Assembly (NCBI GenBank): GCA_963693305.1
Contig: OY855907.1
Span: 32,165,301 to 32,229,300 of the forward strand
From: Meandrina meandrites
Taxonomy: Eukaryota; Cnidaria; Anthozoa; Scleractinia; Meandrinidae
Reading direction: 5' to 3'
Length of the DNA: 64,000 bases
Shown here in pieces: positions 1-13,793 of the stretch. Both the position numbers and the translations under genes were made by a program. Position 1 is the first letter of the stretch, and each line of letters opens with the position of its first letter. The notes under the pieces are model-generated. The model saw only the letters and a program-made list of their open reading frames with translations, made no database searches and was not told the origin of the DNA.

Positions 1-541
1 GGTTCTAAAGAGGTACATGTAGTGCATTACTGAAAGATCTACCCCTCCCTTGCACCCTACCAACACTTCCACCAACACTATGTTAGATAGTCTCCCTCAC
101 AGCCGTCACGCGACTCGTGACACAGAGTGAAGCGTTGCGTGACGTTGCGAATGGGACCAAAAAGAAGTGTTTCACAGCTTTTCATTTAAAAGCAAGTAAC
201 CACCTCCTCGTTGGTAATATCCACCTTCTCGCGCAGCGCGTTTCTCTTCTTGATATATGTAGTTGCACTGGATTCGCGCGCGTCGTGACTCATTTCTCGC
301 GCGTCCCATTACGTTTCTCTCGAGTCGCGGATCGTTTCTTGCGAACAAAGTTATGAAGACGTAGGCTTGATCCTGACACCAGATTTTGACAGCAATAAAT
401 ACACACGCTCGTTAGATCATGACAAGAATAACTAGGCGATAGTAGCTGCTTTAACGGTCGAGAACAGGATCCTTAATAAAGTAAAAATTCCCGCTTTGTT
501 TTTCATCGAGGTGTCTACATGTATGTATCCAGACCCTGAGT
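1..541. other. 3' flank of the LamG gene, no gene seen
   Basis: AT-rich sequence downstream of the minus-strand stop. The short open frames have no recognisable domain or splice context. It presumably contains the 3' UTR and the start of intergenic DNA. Confidence 0.4.
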
Positions 542-637
542 CTAAGCTGCGTGCAAACTTCCTATATTGGGACAGTTTGCAATGTTTCTTCCTTCCAAAG
601 CACTAGTGTTTGGCTGAAAGTAAAGGATGCCATTTAC
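542..637 (-). CDS. LamG gene exon 8: end of LamG3 and stop
   Basis: The acceptor TTCTTCCAG lies above 637. The reading VNGILYFQ...NIANCPNIG continues straight from FTGCIDHFE of exon 7 and carries the final LamG cysteine. A TAG at 542-544 ends the protein ten residues after that cysteine. No 3' end signal was resolved below 542. Confidence 0.8.
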   Translation of the reverse strand, partial: VNGILYFQPNTSALEGRNIANCPNIGSLHAA

Positions 638-3600
638 CTGGAAGAAAAGAAAGAAACATTTATCATTGAAACATCTCGCCTTCGACATGTACGCAGAGAC
701 TGAATGAATATTCTGTGACTGGTGCAAAACCAAAACCACTCGCTAGGACATCAGGCGCGTTTTTCTACTGACGTTTGCAGGGCTGCAAATAATTTGTTTT
801 TGTTGGACATGTGTCCACCAAAGTCACCATTATGATCGGACAAAACAAAAGTGAGGCCGGATGTCATATTAAAGTATTGCTCGATATGCGAACCTGCTAA
901 TGTAATGCTTTTTCAACGCAGAACCACAGTGATTTCATCGGACATTTGCAAATTTTGGTCGGCCATTGTCCGATATCCGACTGTTATTTGCAGCCCTGCG
1001 TTTGTCGCCGTTAAAATAACGTGTTTGCAGCTGGGTCACTGTATGCATGGGCCTTTTGCAGCTTACGGTCACACGCTACAAAATTACACATACAATCTTG
1101 GACATTTTAAATGAAAAATTAAGACCACCCCTCCCCCCATTTCAATGATGGGAAAATGGGCGCGTTTTGGTTTTTGCGGGGAATTCATCACTGATTCGTG
1201 GGGGGGGGGGGGGGGTCCCATTTTGCTTTTTTTTCTGTCCAAGATTGGAGCTGGTGAGCAAGCCAAGCACTGGGACATACAAAACAAAAAAATAAGCATG
1301 TCGGGTTGAGGTCGCTTTGTTTGAGATGATGTCCCAGTGTGTAGCAAGCTTACCAGCAAGGTGGATTTGAGAAAGAGGTTATGGTCAACTTTTGCAGTTA
1401 TTATTTCACTGCTTTGGCTCTGTTTCTTCCAGTCATTGACAATGAAGAACACATACCTCGAAATGATCAATGCAGCCCGTAAAATCTTGCACAAATGAAG
1501 CATCATTATCAACGGCGTTAGGATTCACATTCGACAACTGGCGGACCCCTCCCAGGTAGAAATTGGAATGAACGTCTAGAGCCACAGCACTCCCAGGAGA
1601 AGTCACGTCCACAGGAGCACTACCGTTCACGATCAAATTTCCAGTTTTTGCGGTGCGACTCGCTTGCACTGTGTACCACGTGTCTAGACTGACTGTTACG
1701 TTGCTCTTGGCCTCACCAACGCCTTTGCCAAGGTCATATCTCAACTTAACAAACCTAGAGAAAACAAGAGTTACATGTTGAGCAAGTGGCGCAAACGAAA
1801 AAAACATGATCTCAGTAAATATCATGCAAAAATTACTGCTGTTGGCCAACAAATGGAGTTTCAGCTTTATCTCAAATAATGTCCAGGATTGAACGCCAAT
1901 GAGATACACGCTGTTTGTAATAAGCATCACAAAGTGTCCTCATTGATAAACGTTTACCAAAGCACACAAAATTCTGTCAAATATGAAGTAGTATGAAAAT
2001 GGCCAATAACCCAGTCATGTACGAACTACTTGCTGAACAATACGTGCGTTCAATCCTGGACAGATAGGAGCTGCTGTTTACATGTGTTGGCCACCTTTAG
2101 AGTCTACCAACATGGTTACCCAATATACTTGCTATCTTCGTGTACATGACCTGGCAGGATATTTGGGGGTAACTTGTGATGTTTTAAGGAAACTTCCTAT
2201 TTTGCTTGCGATTCCGACAATCTAGTTTTCACTAGGTCATAAGCGACGGACTCATAAGCGTAAACGGAAACTCTGTCGGATTTATTTTCACTACATCGTG
2301 ACGCTCTGCACTTCTGATTACGACTCCATAGTCTCCTTCGCTCGTTACACAACGTTCTCTCTAGCGTTGCGTGAAGAGCCCAAACAACGGCTGTGAAGGT
2401 GACTGTCGCTAGTGAAAACCAGCCTCAACGCACGTCAAAACTTCACGCCACTTATCTTCATTTTGTGACCCGCAACTAATTTGTTCGTGTCACGCTTTGA
2501 TGTCACTTGTGCGTTTTATCCAAAATTGCGGCGCGGGGGAACACGTACATGACATTTGCACTCTGTAGCTGCAAAACAGTTTTTTTTTTTACAAGTACTC
2601 TAAATGCTTTCAAAACTATTTTGTCTTGACAATACCAGTATTTTTATCAATTAACATGAAGCGGCAACTTATTCCAACAGTAGACAATAACTAAGAGAAT
2701 TCCCACGCGCTCATTGTTCGAAAGTTATCGTCGATGTGAGTGTAGAAATTACGTCACTTGTAAAGCACTGTAAGGAAAATTTTGGAAAACTTGAGAAATT
2801 GTCGCTACTTTACCAAAAAGACAAAAACAGAATCCGACGACTTGTGAAAGCAGGGCTGCAAATAACAGTCGGACATCGGACAACAGCCGACCACATTTTG
2901 CAAATGTTCGATGAAATCCCAGCTGTGGTCGGACAGAATGTCCGGACCAATGTTCCGCTTTGACAAAGCAATAGATTAGCAGGTTCGCATATCGAGCAGG
3001 ACTTCAATATGACATCCGGCCTCAAAATTGTTTTGTCCGATCAAAATGCTGACTTAGTTGGACACGTCCTTTCAAGCGAAAAAAACTATTTGCAGCCCTG
3101 TGAAAGTAAGCTGGTACATTAAATTTTAGTACGGAAATTCCCACATATTCTTCGGCTTCAAGTGGAATGAGCGTGCGAGAGTGTAGACCAAAATGGAAAA
3201 AAAATAGGTTGATTTGTAAAATAAAACTTACCCATTGTGTAGAATAATGGACAGGAAGTCGCCAGTTGTGCTCTGATCATCATAAGACACATAAAACAGA
3301 ATCCCATTAAGTGCCAAGGGCTTGAATCTGATGGTGATCTGGGCCCTAGACCTTATATCGGTCTTCGCGAACATCATGTATGAAAAATTCTGGAACAGCG
3401 GTGTTTGGATTGTAATGTCTACAAACGAAAAGATGCACCTCGTTTACTTTCAGCACACATTAAAAATTTTTACATAACATATTGAGTGATTTTTGATTGA
3501 GTACACGCCTTAAATCCAAAAAGCAAAATACTTTACTCTGACCAATCACAAAGCACACAGACAGTCGAGTGAATCAAGAAGCAAATACGCGAAGCCGGCA

Positions 3601-6600
3601 CGAAGCGCGCGAAAACGTGCAAGAGCAAGTCACCATTGGTTTTACAGTATACGTGCAATTTGGTTCAGAAAGCAAATCTTTTTTAAGCTACAGTGTACTT
3701 ATCGTGGAAATGCAAAACAAAAGTACTTTCAACATTTATTTAGTAAAAATCCCTCTATGCGATTGCAATACGTGAAAGTTACATGTACATGTACATGTAT
3801 TTATTTTTTTAAACAAGGCATACAAATCATGTCTGCTCAAACCTGCGTGCATTGCACAAAGAAATGATGAGAATTATTTTGAAATAATTTCCGAACACTT
3901 TAAAAGACAAAAAGAATATTACTGTTAAGTACAAATGCATAAAAAGGTTTAAATGCAAGCATCTATCAGATGAATACTGTACGTAATGTAAACTGAATAA
4001 TTCAGTTTTTACCCACCTTGATCGCAAATTTGTCCTGTTTTCCCCAATGGACAATCACACGTAATATCCTGGCCGTCTGGACGACAAGTACCACTGGCAC
4101 AGGGATTGTCATACCCATAGCATGGTACTCGTCGACTGGTGCAGTACAGACCAGCCCATTCTGGAGGACAGGTGCAGAGGTATGTTGCTCCTTCTCGCTT
4201 GCAGGTTCCTCCATTGGAACATGGTGGCGTTCGAGATAGACACTCATCATAGCCCTCGTTTCCGACATTTCTCCCTTTGACCACAGCCCACTCTTTGGAC
4301 GAGTCTTGCACACTTGATGAAGTTGAGAGCTGGATGAATGGCGTTCTGACATTAAATTTAATGGCTACATCATAAATAGAGCCATGAAATCCTCCACTTT
4401 TGAACCCCAGGACACTTGGAAGCTGCCGTGGATCAGGAATACCGCCAATGTAAAGTGGCTCAAACAGGTTAAGTCCGACAAGGGGGGAAGCTGACTTGCC
4501 TTCTTTACGCTGCTGACTATCGACATAAAGCCAGCCACCACGCCCATCCCGCCCAGCTACCACCAAATGCCACTTATTTCCTGGGTCCAGCGGTGCGCTA
4601 TAAATCCGAGCACTTCCACTGCCTAGATTATATTGCAACACGACCATGTTGTTCTTTAATCCAACTGCAAAAAAGTCATCTCCACTGCCTAGGAATTTAT
4701 TCTGTGCGCTGTAAACCAACAGGCTGTCATTCCAAGACGTGGATGAGTTGTCGACCTTAAACTGGAATGTTACATGAAAGCTGTTCACTCCATCCCTCGG
4801 TACTGGATACTCTAGGTATGATGGGAAGCCTTGTACAATAGTGAACAATGGAACTGTAATGTTGATCACTGAATATGAAATAAACATTGTAAAAAGTCAA
4901 TCAATGCAGAAACAATTAATAATCTTAGACAAAAACCTTGTTGGTCCCATTCTATTGTTTTTTATGCACATGAAGATATCTTATGTGTCGGACAATAATG
5001 GCGACGGGACAAGGGGTCTGAACCTTCCCTGCTTCCGCTACTTTTTACTCCCACTTCCTGCCCCCTTCTGTAGTGGTTCCCTCTTCTTTGTCCCATCTCT
5101 ATTGGGAAATAACAAAATGTTGCAAAAACTATTTCTCAATTTCTCTCAGTTCCTGCCACCCTGGGACTCCTGGTTCCCACCCTCTCTTCCCCAGTCTCCA
5201 CCCCCCCCCCCCCCCCCCCCCCCGCCTTTCCCTTGGGCTCCCAACCTCTTGTTGCCACCCACAATAACGATACACTTTCAATGTTCATTTCTAATCACAT
5301 CTAAGCTTGGGGTCTAGTTCGCTAGCTAGCTTGAATAGTGAACTCTTTTTCCAAAGAGAGAAGTACATGAAAAAAATGAAAGAAATAGTTTATTATTATA
5401 CATTATTACTGCAACCCTTTGAAGGGCTAATGACAAGAAAAGTTTGCTAAATCCAAAAGCAGCAAGGGTCATTACAGTTTGCAAGTCTTAATGATTCCCT
5501 TCCATGACCAACTCAGCAAAATACTGAAAGAAGAACCCCATCCTGCCCTACCCTACCCTCCACAGTTAAGTTGTGCACTCACCTGTTTGGCACTGCACTC
5601 CTACCCTTCCCAGGGGACAAAGACAAACAAAGTCCTGAGGATTGGTATCTTTAGGTATACACTCTCCACCATTGCAGTTCTCTGACTGACAAGCAATGTG
5701 AGTTTCACAGTTCTTTCCCGAGAAGCCTGCTGTGCAATTGCAACTGTAATCATGAATGTTGTCCTCACGCGGGACGCAGACCCCATTGTTCTTGCATGGC
5801 ATTCTTTGACATGGTGGCATGTCACCTTCATTTATGTTTAACCAGTATTTAGCATCTGAAAAGAAAGTTACATTGTACATTGTATGATTATCATGCATGT
5901 CTGAATGAATGTACACTTCTACTGCATTTATACTATGAGTACCAAAATCACTACCTACATTGTAGCTACATGTACATGTAGCGTGGTACATGTAACATGC
6001 AACGATATTTTTTCACAAAATTTTACCTAGTGGTGCATCGATCTGTTCAATCCACATGTGAATTACAAACTTTCATCACATGGACACACTTAATTCATGA
6101 CTTTTGAATACATGTACTTTCTACTGTAAAACAGCATGGAACAAACAAAAAACCTGCTTTTCCTTTAGGCTGAATACATCTTGTGTTTTCTTGTGATTTG
6201 AAATCCAAATTAAATTTTGCAATTTGATAAATAATGGTAATTTATTTTCTAGTCCACTTCATACAGCATGAATTGCAATCCAAAATGATCCATGTAAGTG
6301 AGTCATGGTAAGACTGGTCAATTCAGTGATTCAATATTGACCTGAGCTTGGTAATTTATTTATGCCAGCTTAGAAAATTACCAACAGACTAAGCTATATG
6401 TCAGAGGCACAGCTAGGGTTTTCCAAAGGGGGGAGAGGGGGGGGGGGGGGGGGGGAGTGGGAAGGAAGGGTCACACCCAGGGTAATTACATAGTCCACTT
6501 CTGAAAGATTTACATGTATGGCATGCTCATTCTTTGGATTAATGCTTTTTCGCCACCTGAATTATAGGGGGGGGGGGGGGGGGGGGGGAGGGAGGGGAAG

Positions 6601-9600
6601 GAGGGGTCACACTGTGTCACACCCAGGGTACTTACATACCTGTAGTCCACTTCTGACTACCTACATGTACATGTAGCACTAGAAAAGATTTACGGCATGC
6701 TGATTCTTTGGATTCACGCTTTTTCGCCACCTGAATTATCAGGTTTGTATGTTGTTTAATATTTAAAAAAATTACACTGTATCTCACAAAGGGTGTGTGT
6801 TGGGAGGGGGGGTCAACAGGCACTCTAGGACCCCCCTGGCTATGCCCCTGTAATATGTACATACTCCCTACAGTGTATAAGGTGTACACTGTACACACGT
6901 TAACAAGACACAATTCCTCTTCTTTATAAAACAATAATGTTTCAATGCAGCAAACAATCAAGAATGATGCAATCAAACGCTGGCACATGCAAACCATTTT
7001 TTCATTAGACTACGAGCCTAAGTTTCTATCAGCGAATAGCTAGCAAAGCACAGTCGAGTTGACAATCACTCATAGAAAACAAAGGTGAGAAGTCTAATTG
7101 TTTTAGCAGTAACTCTCAAGGATTTCAGTCCAAAACTCACAATGTGTGCAATTTTAAGCCACAAATCTCACTTTCTGTTTTGACATGTGCTTCAGAGCTC
7201 ATGTTCAAAGATCACTCGAGCACATCCACAAAACCATGACTGTTGTGCAGTCTACTCACAAAGGGATTTTTTCCCCCTCCCCTCCACGTCGATCGCTCCC
7301 CCACTCCTCTGAAAATTCCTATTTAGCTGAATACATTTCCTTACAAAGTTTTTGGCCTAATTGCTCTTAGTAGTATGCTGAGTCTGGTTTAACCACCCTT
7401 CTTCTACATGTCATTTGCTTCCTACCTTTTAAATGCACACAGTACCTGCAAAGTTGATAGTTTCTCCATTAACCTGCACATCTCTGATAGATCCAACAAA
7501 GGAAGATGATGGAGCTGCATTGCCTTTAGTTTTGCTTTGCAAATCAAAGTTTCGAGGGACGCCTCCCACATACCAGTTGGTGTAGAGTTGTATCCCTCTG
7601 AGTCTTCCAGTGACTTCACGTTTAAGTTGCACACCATTACCCACTTGTAGAGTACCAAAAGGTGTTTGATCTGCACTGCTGACATAACTAAAATATACCA
7701 AATAGATCATTATTAATTATTGCCCGAAAAAATCAGATACTTTTTCCCCTAAATTGAAGTAATTAAAGGAGCTACATGTACATGTATGCCACAGAGATTT
7801 CAGGGATTTTTGGTCAAAACTATAATTCTGAAATTAGTGGTGGGCAACTCAGCCCATGAAAACATTACATGTATCTTTGAACATGAACATCTAAAACAAC
7901 ATATACAGTAACCTTAATTTGCAAAGTTTTATCGGTCACAATTTCCAGGCCCGGTAAAAGTTACTGGGTTTCAAGAAGTTGAAGGTTTTAAGTCTACAAG
8001 CAGGCCAAGTGGCCCATCAGGCTGGAGCTTATCCTGGTTTCCAAAGCTGCAGCACAATGTACCGTAAACACCCGCAGATAAGCCGCACCCTGAATTTACA
8101 GTGTAGCAACTTAAATTTTGGAAAAAAAGTTTTTTTTAAAGAGTCTTCAGAAGTCTTCTTCATCGAATGTAACTCACTATGGCAATGAAACGGAATTGAA
8201 CATCAAAGTCTTACCCACAATTTTAGTGTTTTAATATAATGAGCATCATTCCCTTTAACTTTGACATATGATTGATCTTTTTCTGGTACTTGTTGACAGG
8301 TACATGTATTTCTTCATTCAACACTTTTTTCCACAGATTTTTGCGAACAAGAACGAGTGTTTTCGTTTGTCGAACGTTCGTAGCTTAGTAACCAGGCATT
8401 ACATCGAACACGTTGGGACTAGGCCGAGAATGATGTTTGTTTACTCAAGTTTCAAGATGGAGGGAGATGCTGCTGTTGGTGGCTATCGTGACTAGGGCTG
8501 CAACGATACACCGGTGCACCGGTGAATCGCGATATTTTTTGTCACGATACGAATATCGATATTTGAATGGGATATCGCTGTATCGCAAAACAACAAAATA
8601 TTTCTCATCAAAAATAAAAAAATTACTTTACCAACATTCAGAAATTACTGTTTTAATCAATTTTATGACTTCTTACCCAAGTACAAGCCTTTTTTTAAGT
8701 CACGTAGCTTCGTCGTTGCTTAGTATCGCTTCGCATGATCACGTATTTTTCAAGATGGCGGCAAGCATGCGTAGTTTCAATAAGTTGTCAGCTGACACAG
8801 TCTTATGCGCCCGCAGCAAAAACACGCGGTTCGTCCACGTTGGTTCGATCGTTCGTCATGTCTTCCTCTGCTGTTGAGATAATACCGGCACCGTCATCGT
8901 TCAAATCAAAGGTATGGAAAGACTTCGGTTTTAAAGTCTTTCACGACGGCCAAGGAGTAAGGAACGTTTTAAAAGAGATCGTCATTTGTCGCCATTGTTT
9001 CTCGGAACTACGATACACAGGCTCAACAACCAATATGTCTTTTCATCTCCAACGACATCATCCATCGATTGCATCGACTAAAGCGTGTTCAAGTACTACA
9101 GCCTCCTCTCCAAGTCAGTCAAAAGCTGGTTCGTCTCAGCTGAAGTTAACCGGCTTCATGGCGAAGAGCCTTGGGATAAACTCGGTCCGTGCACAAAATA
9201 TTTCCAAGCATATAGGAGTATTTATAGCACACGATCTCCGACCATTCGGTATTGTTGAAAGCCCTGCTTTTATTAAGCTGCTTCAAGTTCTGGAGCCCCG
9301 ATATAAAGTGCCTTCACGAACATACTTCAGTCAAACAGTTGTTCCATCATTATATATGGAAGTGAAGAAGGATGTTATGGCGGGAATATCAAAAGCAGTT
9401 TCTGTTGCCTTGACAACTGACGGTTGGACGTCCAGAGCAACTGAATCATACATAACTACAACTGCCCATTACATTTCCCAAGAGTGGAAGCTTGAAAATA
9501 AAGTGTTGGAGACTACAACCTTGCCATGCTCACACACAGGAGAGGCCTTAGGGGAAGCCCTCAATGACACAGCAACAAGGTGGAACACAAAGCGTCAACA

Positions 9601-12600
9601 TGGTGTGAATTGTGTTGTGACTGACAATGCTAGCAATATAACACTGGGTGTAAAACTAAGTGGGCTGCAGCCCCATATAGGATGTTTTGCACACACAATC
9701 AATTTAGCAACAAAACGTGGTTTAGGGGTCCGTAAACTGGATCAGCTGGTTGGCCGTGTGAGAAGAGTAGTGTCGTACTTTCATCGAAGTCCCCAAGCCT
9801 CTCATGTCTTAAAAGAGAAGCTTGCTTTGTTGAAAATTGAAGGGCCAAAGAAGCTCGTCATAGATGTGAGTACAAGATGGAATAGCACATATGATATGTT
9901 GCAAAGATTTGCACTTCTGGAACCTGCTGTTATGGCCACCCTTATGACAAAAGAAGTGAGAAAAGACATAAAGGATGTGTACACTTTATCAGAAGAAGAT
10001 GTAAACAACCTTGAAAAGGCTATTGAAACCCTGCAGCCACTAAAAACAATCACTACTGTTTTGTGTGATGCAACCAACCCAACTGTGTCTCTGATTTTAC
10101 CTCTAAAGAACACTATCTTGAAAGCTACATCTCCAGACCCAGATGATTGTGTACTTATACAAGATGTCAAGAAAGCTATTCATAGTGATTTGCTACCCAG
10201 GTATGAGGATCCTGAACTCCGAATATTCCTCCTCATGGCCACAGCAATTGATCCAAGGTTTCACTCTCTACCCTTCATCAGTGCTGAAGAGCGAATCCGT
10301 GTGTTTGCTGAGCTAGCAGTTAATGTTGAGAACCTTAGAAAAGCTGTTGACACCCATCTACTTCAGGTATTTATACCATAAATTCTATCATTCCAATATC
10401 CTTGTAGAATATATTTTATTATTATTTATTCAAGCATCTCTCAAATCACCAAATGACAAATAATGAAAGGAAGATTTGTTATTCATACATACAATCATTC
10501 ATAGGTCAAGGCTGAACCAGTTGTCAATGAGTCTGTCAGGAGAAGTAAGACAAATCCTGTAGCTGAAAGCCTTCCTCAGCTGCCTAGCCTGCCTGTATCG
10601 CCTAGTTTACCACAGTTGCCTGAATCAGCTGATTTTTCTGTTCAAGACAAACCAGCGGTAGGACCAGCAGAGTTAAAAGCCCCTGACTCCCCTCCACGCA
10701 AGAAGACAGCCATGTCAGAGCTTTTTGGTGATGTATTTATTACCTCCGTAGTACCAGGGTCAGGGCGCTCACTCCAGCAACAAATCGAAGAAGAGCTGTG
10801 TAAATTCAAAGCTCAGCCATGTATTGCTCCAGAAAGAAACCCTTTAGATTGGTGGAAGTCTAATGAGCTTAACTACCCCCACTTAGCATTGTTTGCAAAG
10901 TGTGTTCTGGCTATCCCTGGAACTTCGGTACCAAGTGAAAGAATTTTCTCAACTGCTGGGGACATTGTTAACGCTCAGAGGGCATGCCTTAGCCCTGAGA
11001 ATGTGAACATTTTGATTTTCCTTAAGAAGAACTTGCAGTTTTGAATTTTCCTACATGTGGAAACCTTTAGCAAATCTGTGTCAAGTAGACATATTTCTCA
11101 TTTTCCAACCTGTAGTTCCAGTCATTCTATTGACAAATGACAATTTAACATTTGATTGAGAACAGGTTTTAAATGTACATGTTGTTATTAGTTGAAGTTT
11201 GAATTTTCCTTGATCTGAACAGCTTGAGAAAAAGTCTGTGTCAGGTTGACACTTCTCGTTTTCCAGTTTTGGTTCCAGTTATGTAATTATGTTCTTGTGT
11301 GGAAATTAAAGATTCCAAAGCAGTTTAGTAACATTACGTCACTTGTCAGTTGTATGTTATGATGTATCGTATCGTGTATCGTATCGTGGCACTTGTATCG
11401 AGATATGTATCGGTTGCTAAGAAAATGTATCGTTGCAGCCCTAATCGTGACGCACAAATAAATCTAGATTTGAGAGCCAACTGTCAGAGATAAACTTGTT
11501 GCACAAAGAGAGTTTTGTAATCAATTTGTCATCGAAGTGCTAAACGGCAAAGTTCGACCACACAAATACTCGAGAATAATGTGCAATTTTCTCGCTCGTG
11601 GAGGCCGGGCCGATCAATTACTGTTGAAGCTTATTACAGGCCTTCGTCGACACTCCAAACAGGTTTGTGGAGAATGGAAATTTTGTGCTGTGTGACGTTT
11701 TCCTGTTCTAGAAAAGCGGCCATAAACCGTTTAAAGGATCTGCTAACGAAGGCTTCTTTAAAAGTTGCACCCCCGATTTTGAGCAACGATTTTTGGAAGA
11801 AAGGTGCGGCTTATCTGCGGGTGTTTAATTTGGCCCTCAGTAGTTTTAGTATGGACCTTGCTGCACTTGGTCCATACTGACAATACCTTGGGCCAATAAT
11901 CCCCAGTCTGTCGCACCCCCCCCCCCCCCCCCGGTTGGTAAGAGATTAGTACATAAAAACTTACGTGGCTGTAGCTGTAACTATTTCACCAGTATTGACA
12001 CTCTCCTTGCTTTGAATGAACACTAAGCTGTCACCAGTATCGAATCTGAACTCCAGTTTTCCACCCACAACACGCAGCTGGATAAAGTCTCCGCGTTCTT
12101 TATGGTCGGCAGCAAAGAGAAGGAGTCCGTCACTGGCTGTTGTCTTGAATGTTATGTCAATCCTGTTCTCTTCAGAATTAAATGAAATACTCATGTATTC
12201 CAGATAGGAATTCTTGCCAAAGGTTGGAAAGTGAAGCTCATACTCTGCAGAGAATACAAATTTAAAACATATTTTTATTCCAAATATTGCAGTCTTTGTT
12301 TGAAATATTTGTTCAACTACAGTACATTGCATTTCAGACCAGTTAGACATTTCAGTTTCCCTCATTACAGTGTTGTGCAAAAAAAAAAACATTCAAACAC
12401 AAAAATATAAACTGTATGCAGAAATACAGTTTTATTGAACTCATGTTTATAAGGAGTCCAACTGAAATTAAGTTATTCTTCTGGAATGCCATCCATTGAA
12501 GGGGGGGGGGGGGGGGGGGGGTGTATTTTTTTCTGGAAATTAACCCATTAATATTACAAACAAATATTATTTGCCTTTAAATTAAAATGGATACCAAACA

Positions 12601-13760
12601 GCCTTAAATTCTACAAGAATTAGTGAAAATTTAATTTAACTAAGGTTCTTCTAAAGATATTCTTAACTGGTATAATTATTATATGACTAGCTCCGTGAGC
12701 GGTCAAGATGAAGCGAATCTCGTGCTCTGATTGGCTACCCGAGCGGTCAAGATGGAGCCATCTTGACCGCTCGGGATCGCCCGCTGTGTCCCTGCAAGCG
12801 AAAGAACTTTTACCGACGCTACTTGAAAAAGCTTTTCGTCGTAAATTTTCGCTATGAAAGTATTTTCCGAAATAACACAAAGATTTCCTGTCTATTTCTA
12901 GCAAAAGGAGGTCCGACAACAAAGAAATAGGTCTTGAAGCGAATGAGACAGATGAGAGCAAACAAATTAAACTACAAATGTTAATTAACGAGTTTCGTGA
13001 ATTTTATTTGCCGCAAAAACCAGCTGATACAAAAAATAAAACGCAAAACGACTTGAAGACATGATATCAGCTTTGTTTGGCGGAAAAGGGAGAGACTGAA
13101 GTCAGTGACATACCTGAAGAATAAAGTGCTCTGCAAACTTGTCGTTTGTGTAACATCTTCAAAAATAATGGAAGAAAGCAGACGGCACGGCGAACCTAGC
13201 ATCTTTTCACCGAAGCCTCTAATGCTCACGTCGACTAAGAGTGAGTAGAGCATTTAAATTAATGATGTAGAAAAGTTCAAGCTTTTCCAGTGAAGTGGTA
13301 TTAAAATCCCAAACGCTTTCAACAATCACAATTTCAATATTCAGCTCGTGTATATATGTCACCGCAGGTTTGCACCACTAAAGCGCCAGAAGCCAGCAAA
13401 TACTCTGCAAAACGTCCAATAATTAAAAGCTGGCGGCCAGATGGAATGGACATTCTTCTTTTAAGGCTTCAAACTCAACGTTGTTTCGCAAATTTAAGCC
13501 ATTCCAATATCCTTTTGAGGGTTAAAATGATTGTGAATTTCGCTGTTGTCGCATCGTTTTACTTCGTCTCGATTCATTCAAGAATTTGACAGTCACTCAT
13601 TAAACTTTTAAACCAATGAAATGATTTAGCGTGCGCCATTGATTGTGCATGCAACTGGCTTCCTTTTCAGTGCTCGAAAAAAGTCATATAATAAATCCTT
13701 TATTGACCAAGCTTGTTCGGTCAAGATGGCAGAATATTGGCCTCGTTCTTTTTTTGCGTG

Positions 13761-13793
<33 letters not shown>

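Larger units (their letters stand above)
8067..11825. mobile_element. TA-flanked element with 23-bp inverted termini, interrupted by the hAT element
   Basis: AACACCCGCAGATAAGCC at 8067 is repeated inverted at 11803-11825, and both ends are flanked by TA (8065-8066, 11826-11827), as for Tc1/mariner-type elements. Removing the nested hAT and one target copy leaves about 800 bp of non-coding element. It sits in intron 2 of the LamG gene. Confidence 0.6.

Noticed and set aside
8437..8877. 146-codon ORF overlapping the left end of the hAT element
   Set aside because: It crosses the transposon boundary and reads through terminal repeats; the transposase frame explains the region.
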